Origin: Gillisia lutea
GTDB lineage: Bacteria; Bacteroidota; Bacteroidia; Flavobacteriales; Flavobacteriaceae
Assembly (NCBI RefSeq): GCF_021568705.1
Contig: NZ_JAKGTH010000006.1
Location: 558,001 to 622,000 of the forward strand
Length of the DNA: 64,000 nucleotides
Direction of reading: 5' to 3'
Shown: piece by piece, positions 61,504 to 64,000 of the stretch
Numbering within the stretch: position 1 is the first letter of the stretch
How the letters are laid out: every line of letters begins with the position of its first letter
Notes under the pieces: generated by a model
What the model saw: the letters and a program-made list of their open reading frames with translations, nothing else
What the model was told of the DNA's origin: nothing
Database searches by the model: none
Position numbers and translations under genes: made by a program

Positions 61504-63441
61504 ATGGCCAGATTAAATTTACTAGAAGAAACCCGATTTGAAAAGTTACCGGTTAGCGTATACGCAGATGAGCATATTGCCTCCAAAGCTGTTGCTGCCA
61601 GGATAGCTTCCCTAATAAAAAGAAAACAGGCCGCTGGAGAACAAGCGGTTCTAGGTTTAGCAACGGGTGCAACTCCCATTGAAGTGTATGCAGAACTTAT
61701 TCGCCTTCATAAGGAAGAAGGTTTAAGCTTCCAAAATGTTATTACCTTCAACTTAGATGAGTACTACCCTATGCAACCTGATGCCGTACAGAGTTATGTG
61801 CGATTTATGGATGAAAATCTTTTTAACCATATAGATATCAAGAGAGAAAATATTCATGTTCCAGATGGAACCTTGAAAAAAGAAGCAATTGCCGACTACT
61901 GCTTAGCCTATGAACAGCAAATTACAGAAGTAGGAGGATTAGACCTACAAGTACTAGGAATTGGTAGAACCGGGCATATTGGTTTCAACGAACCGGGATC
62001 TGCTCCAAATTCAGGAACCCGACTTGTAACTTTAGACGATCTTACCCGTAGAGATGCTTCCAGAGATTTTGGAGGGAAGGAAAATGTGCCTACCAAAGCC
62101 ATTACCATGGGAATTGGAACCATCTTTAAAGCACGGGAAATTATTTTAATGGCCTGGAGCAAGAAAAAAGCTCCCATTATTAAAAAAGCTGTAGAAGGAG
62201 AAATCTCAGGAAATGTTCCTGCAACTTATTTGCAACTTTCTGATAATGTAGAATTCATTCTTGACACTGAAGCGGCTTCAGAACTTACCAGGTTTGATAT
62301 TCCATGGTTGGTAAAAGACTGTATCTGGGATGAACAACTCATCAAAAAAGCGGTTATCTGGTTATCTTCAGAAGTAGACAAACCAATATTAAAGCTAACC
62401 GATGAAGATTACAACAATCACGGGATGGCGCAATTGGTTACCGAAAAAGGACCTGCTTACAATATAAACATTCAGGTTTTCAATAAATTACAGCACAGTA
62501 TTACAGGATGGCCGGGAGGAAAACCTAATTCTGATGACTCTCAACGACCTGAAAGAGCAGAGCCGGCTAAAAAACGCTCTCTCATCTTTTCTCCACATCC
62601 CGATGATGATGTAATTTCTATGGGGGGAACTTTTATTCGATTGGTAGATCAGGGACATGATGTACATGTGGCCTATCAAACATCTGGGAACACCGCTGTT
62701 TGGGATACCGATGTGCTTAGATATATGGAATTTGCAATAGATTTCGATAAAAGTATTGGAAAAGATACCAAGGAACTCACAGCTATTTATGAGAAAATGA
62801 GAGTGTTCCTGGAGAAAAAACAGCCTAACGAGATCGATCTCCCGGAAATTAGAAATGTGAAAGCATTTATCCGAAAATCGGAAGCAATTGCAGGAGCCAG
62901 ATATGCCGGACTTCAGGATGAGAATATCCATTTTATGGCGCTTCCATTCTATGAAACGGGGAAAACAGTTAAAAATCCGGTTACAGAAAAAGATGTGCAA
63001 TTAACCATGGAACTGCTTCAGCAAATAAAACCGCATCAAATATTTGCCGCGGGAGATTTTGCCGATCCTCATGGAACTCATATTGTTTGTTTCAGAATAA
63101 TTATTGAAGCCCTTACCAGACTCAGAAAAACCGAAGAATGGACAAAAGACTGCTGGTTATGGATGTATCGCGGAGCATGGCTCGAATTTGAAACTCATGA
63201 AATTGAAATGGCGGTGCCACTTTCTCCACAGGAAGTACAACGCAAGCGAAATGCAATTTTCCAACACCAGTCTCAAAAAGATAGACCAGTATTCCCTGGA
63301 GACGATGAGCGCGAATTCTGGGTAAGAGCGCAGGAAAGAAATCACGAGACTGCGGTGAATTATCACAACCTGGGTATGGCTAATTATGAAGCCATGGAAG
63401 CCTTTGTGCGCTGGAAATTTGATGAAAAAAATACCTTATAA
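61504..63441 (+). CDS. nagB: Glucosamine-6-phosphate deaminase fused to a PIG-L/LmbE deacetylase domain
   Basis: The 645-residue protein joins NagB (1 to about 270: LATGATPIEVY, TFNLDEYYPM with Asp85, GIGRTGHIGFNEPG with His158 and Glu163) to a zinc deacetylase (about 355-600: FSPHPDDDVISMGG at 363-376, and ADPHGTH with His523 and His526). NagB makes fructose-6-phosphate and ammonia; the second domain could deacetylate GlcNAc-6-phosphate first, replacing NagA. Thr156 occupies the position of E. coli Asp141. The fused layout recurs in Bacteroidetes. It is likely repressed by the upstream ROK protein. Confidence 0.93.
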   Translation: MARLNLLEETRFEKLPVSVYADEHIASKAVAARIASLIKRKQAAGEQAVLGLATGATPIEVYAELIRLHKEEGLSFQNVITFNLDEYYPMQPDAVQSYVRFMDENLFNHIDIKRENIHVPDGTLKKEAIADYCLAYEQQITEVGGLDLQVLGIGRTGHIGFNEPGSAPNSGTRLVTLDDLTRRDASRDFGGKENVPTKAITMGIGTIFKAREIILMAWSKKKAPIIKKAVEGEISGNVPATYLQLSDNVEFILDTEAASELTRFDIPWLVKDCIWDEQLIKKAVIWLSSEVDKPILKLTDEDYNNHGMAQLVTEKGPAYNINIQVFNKLQHSITGWPGGKPNSDDSQRPERAEPAKKRSLIFSPHPDDDVISMGGTFIRLVDQGHDVHVAYQTSGNTAVWDTDVLRYMEFAIDFDKSIGKDTKELTAIYEKMRVFLEKKQPNEIDLPEIRNVKAFIRKSEAIAGARYAGLQDENIHFMALPFYETGKTVKNPVTEKDVQLTMELLQQIKPHQIFAAGDFADPHGTHIVCFRIIIEALTRLRKTEEWTKDCWLWMYRGAWLEFETHEIEMAVPLSPQEVQRKRNAIFQHQSQKDRPVFPGDDEREFWVRAQERNHETAVNYHNLGMANYEAMEAFVRWKFDEKNTL

Positions 63442-63463
63442 GCTCACTTAATATATACATTAA

Positions 63464-64000
63464 ATGAAACATTTACCAAGTCTGGTTGCGATACTACTGC
63501 TTATTGCTCTTATTGCTTCCTGTTCATCTAATCCTTATTCTAAAACCAATAGGGTCTATAAAAAGCAAGCTAAGGAATACGGAAAACAGTTAAGTAAATT
63601 TCCCATAGAGCATAGTGAGAAAGAGGCTACCTTGAATTTTGGTGAATATGAAGTTGGTACCACCAATTTCAATTTAAGAAAGCCAAATTATGTTGTGATA
63701 CATCATACAGCGCAGGATTCGGTAGCCCAAACCTTGAAAACCTTTACTCTGGTGCGAACACAGGTAAGCTCGCATTATGTAATTGGAGATAATGGAGAGA
63801 TCTATCAAATGCTGAACGATTATTACAGAGCATGGCACGGAGGTTCCGGACAATGGGGAAATAATACCGATCTTAACTCTTCTTCCATAGGAATAGAATT
63901 AGACAACAATGGGTCGGAAGTGTTTTCTGAAGCGCAAATACAGAGTTTAATGCAACTGCTAAAAGTTTTAAAGGAAAAATATAATATCCCGGCAGCCAAT
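63464..64000 (+). CDS. N-acetylmuramoyl-L-alanine amidase lipoprotein (partial)
   Basis: The first 179 residues are present; the gene runs off the right edge. A lipoprotein signal (LLIALIASCSS, Cys about 20) is followed by an Amidase_2 domain: YVVIHHTAQDS with the zinc His, SSHYVIGDNGEIYQM, and HGGSGQWGNNTDLNSSSIGIEL. Enzymes of this type cut the lactyl-amide bond between MurNAc and the peptide. It starts 22 bp after nagB, so it is probably in the same transcript, supporting a murein-salvage role for the locus. Confidence 0.9.
   Translation, partial: MKHLPSLVAILLLIALIASCSSNPYSKTNRVYKKQAKEYGKQLSKFPIEHSEKEATLNFGEYEVGTTNFNLRKPNYVVIHHTAQDSVAQTLKTFTLVRTQVSSHYVIGDNGEIYQMLNDYYRAWHGGSGQWGNNTDLNSSSIGIELDNNGSEVFSEAQIQSLMQLLKVLKEKYNIPAAN

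Noticed and set aside
62488-63000. Open frame of 170 codons on the minus strand inside nagB
   Set aside because: It is antisense to the PIG-L domain, whose zinc motifs are intact; the translated product has no family features.
1-64000. Prophage, insertion sequence, integron, toxin-antitoxin or defence island
   Set aside because: No transposase, integrase, phage structural gene, restriction or toxin-like gene was found; the content is housekeeping and envelope genes.

Overview
The window reads as a stretch of ordinary chromosome from a low-GC Bacteroidetes bacterium, most likely a marine Flavobacteriaceae member of the Gramella/Christiangramia type. That is an inference from family make-up, not a database match. 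The signs are an IPExxxVDY-family protein, a 632-residue PurF-like protein beside a PfkB kinase, an OmpA with thrombospondin type 3 repeats, a small PID-CTERM-like protein, an outer-membrane beta-barrel receptor with a carboxypeptidase-regulatory N-terminus, and promoters of the Bacteroidetes form (TTTG, about 19 nt, TAnnTTTG). I see no insertion sequence, prophage, CRISPR array, rRNA operon or recognisable defence island. Two tRNA genes are present: Ala-GGC and a CAT-anticodon tRNA, probably elongator Met.

Layout. 1-2.8 kb: a minus-strand run of an NAD-binding oxidoreductase, a CYTH protein, a YciI-like lipoprotein, a Crp/Fnr regulator and a pirin cut by the window edge. 2.9-8.4 kb: dinB (plus), then a minus-strand cluster acpP-fabF-rnc-IPExxxVDY-pyk. 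8.5-12.6 kb: purN-rnhA, then pfkB-like and purF-like. 12.8-23.3 kb: Mn-type sod, an AddA/RecB-like helicase-nuclease, kbl, ompA, an AddB-like nuclease and an alpha/beta hydrolase. 23.4-28.5 kb: tRNA-Ala, a MATE exporter, an enoyl-CoA hydratase, two very small membrane proteins, a 2OG-Fe(II) oxygenase, queD, lpxH and a small Cys-motif protein. 28.6-34.7 kb: recJ, rsmI and a conserved unknown (minus), then tdk-alr, mscL and a small membrane protein. 34.9-41.6 kb: asd, a prolyl oligopeptidase lipoprotein, an orphan ABC ATPase, then a GreA-like protein, mtgA and a DAO-type oxidoreductase (minus). 41.8-46.8 kb: accC-accB-fabH, then rpmF-yceD and pdxA (all minus). 46.8-53.1 kb: ribE, a PID-CTERM-like protein, a three-CBM48 secreted protein coupled to a duplicated retropepsin, tRNA-Met, mce, rbfA, a LolC/E-type permease and dusB. 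53.2-64 kb: an outer-membrane receptor, then an amino-sugar/murein salvage locus.

How the genes work together. Fatty-acid and envelope functions are spread across acpP-fabF, fabH-accB-accC, lpxH, mtgA, alr, the OmpA protein and the LolC/E-like permease. The last 8 kb looks like one functional unit. A NagX-like membrane protein and a NagZ-type GH3 fused to a serine hydrolase are divergent from a ROK repressor, a NagB-PIG-L fusion and a lipoprotein amidase. Together these could release and catabolise GlcNAc-containing wall fragments.

The signal least explained by genes is a pair of structured intergenic elements (27255-27344 plus and 41634-41730 minus). They share short conserved blocks, and their three helices differ in sequence but keep pairing. 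They look like a dispersed flavobacterial RNA or REP-like family. I did not find a clear new multi-gene system. The best leads are this element, the salvage fusions, the CBM48/retropepsin pair and the PID-CTERM-like protein.
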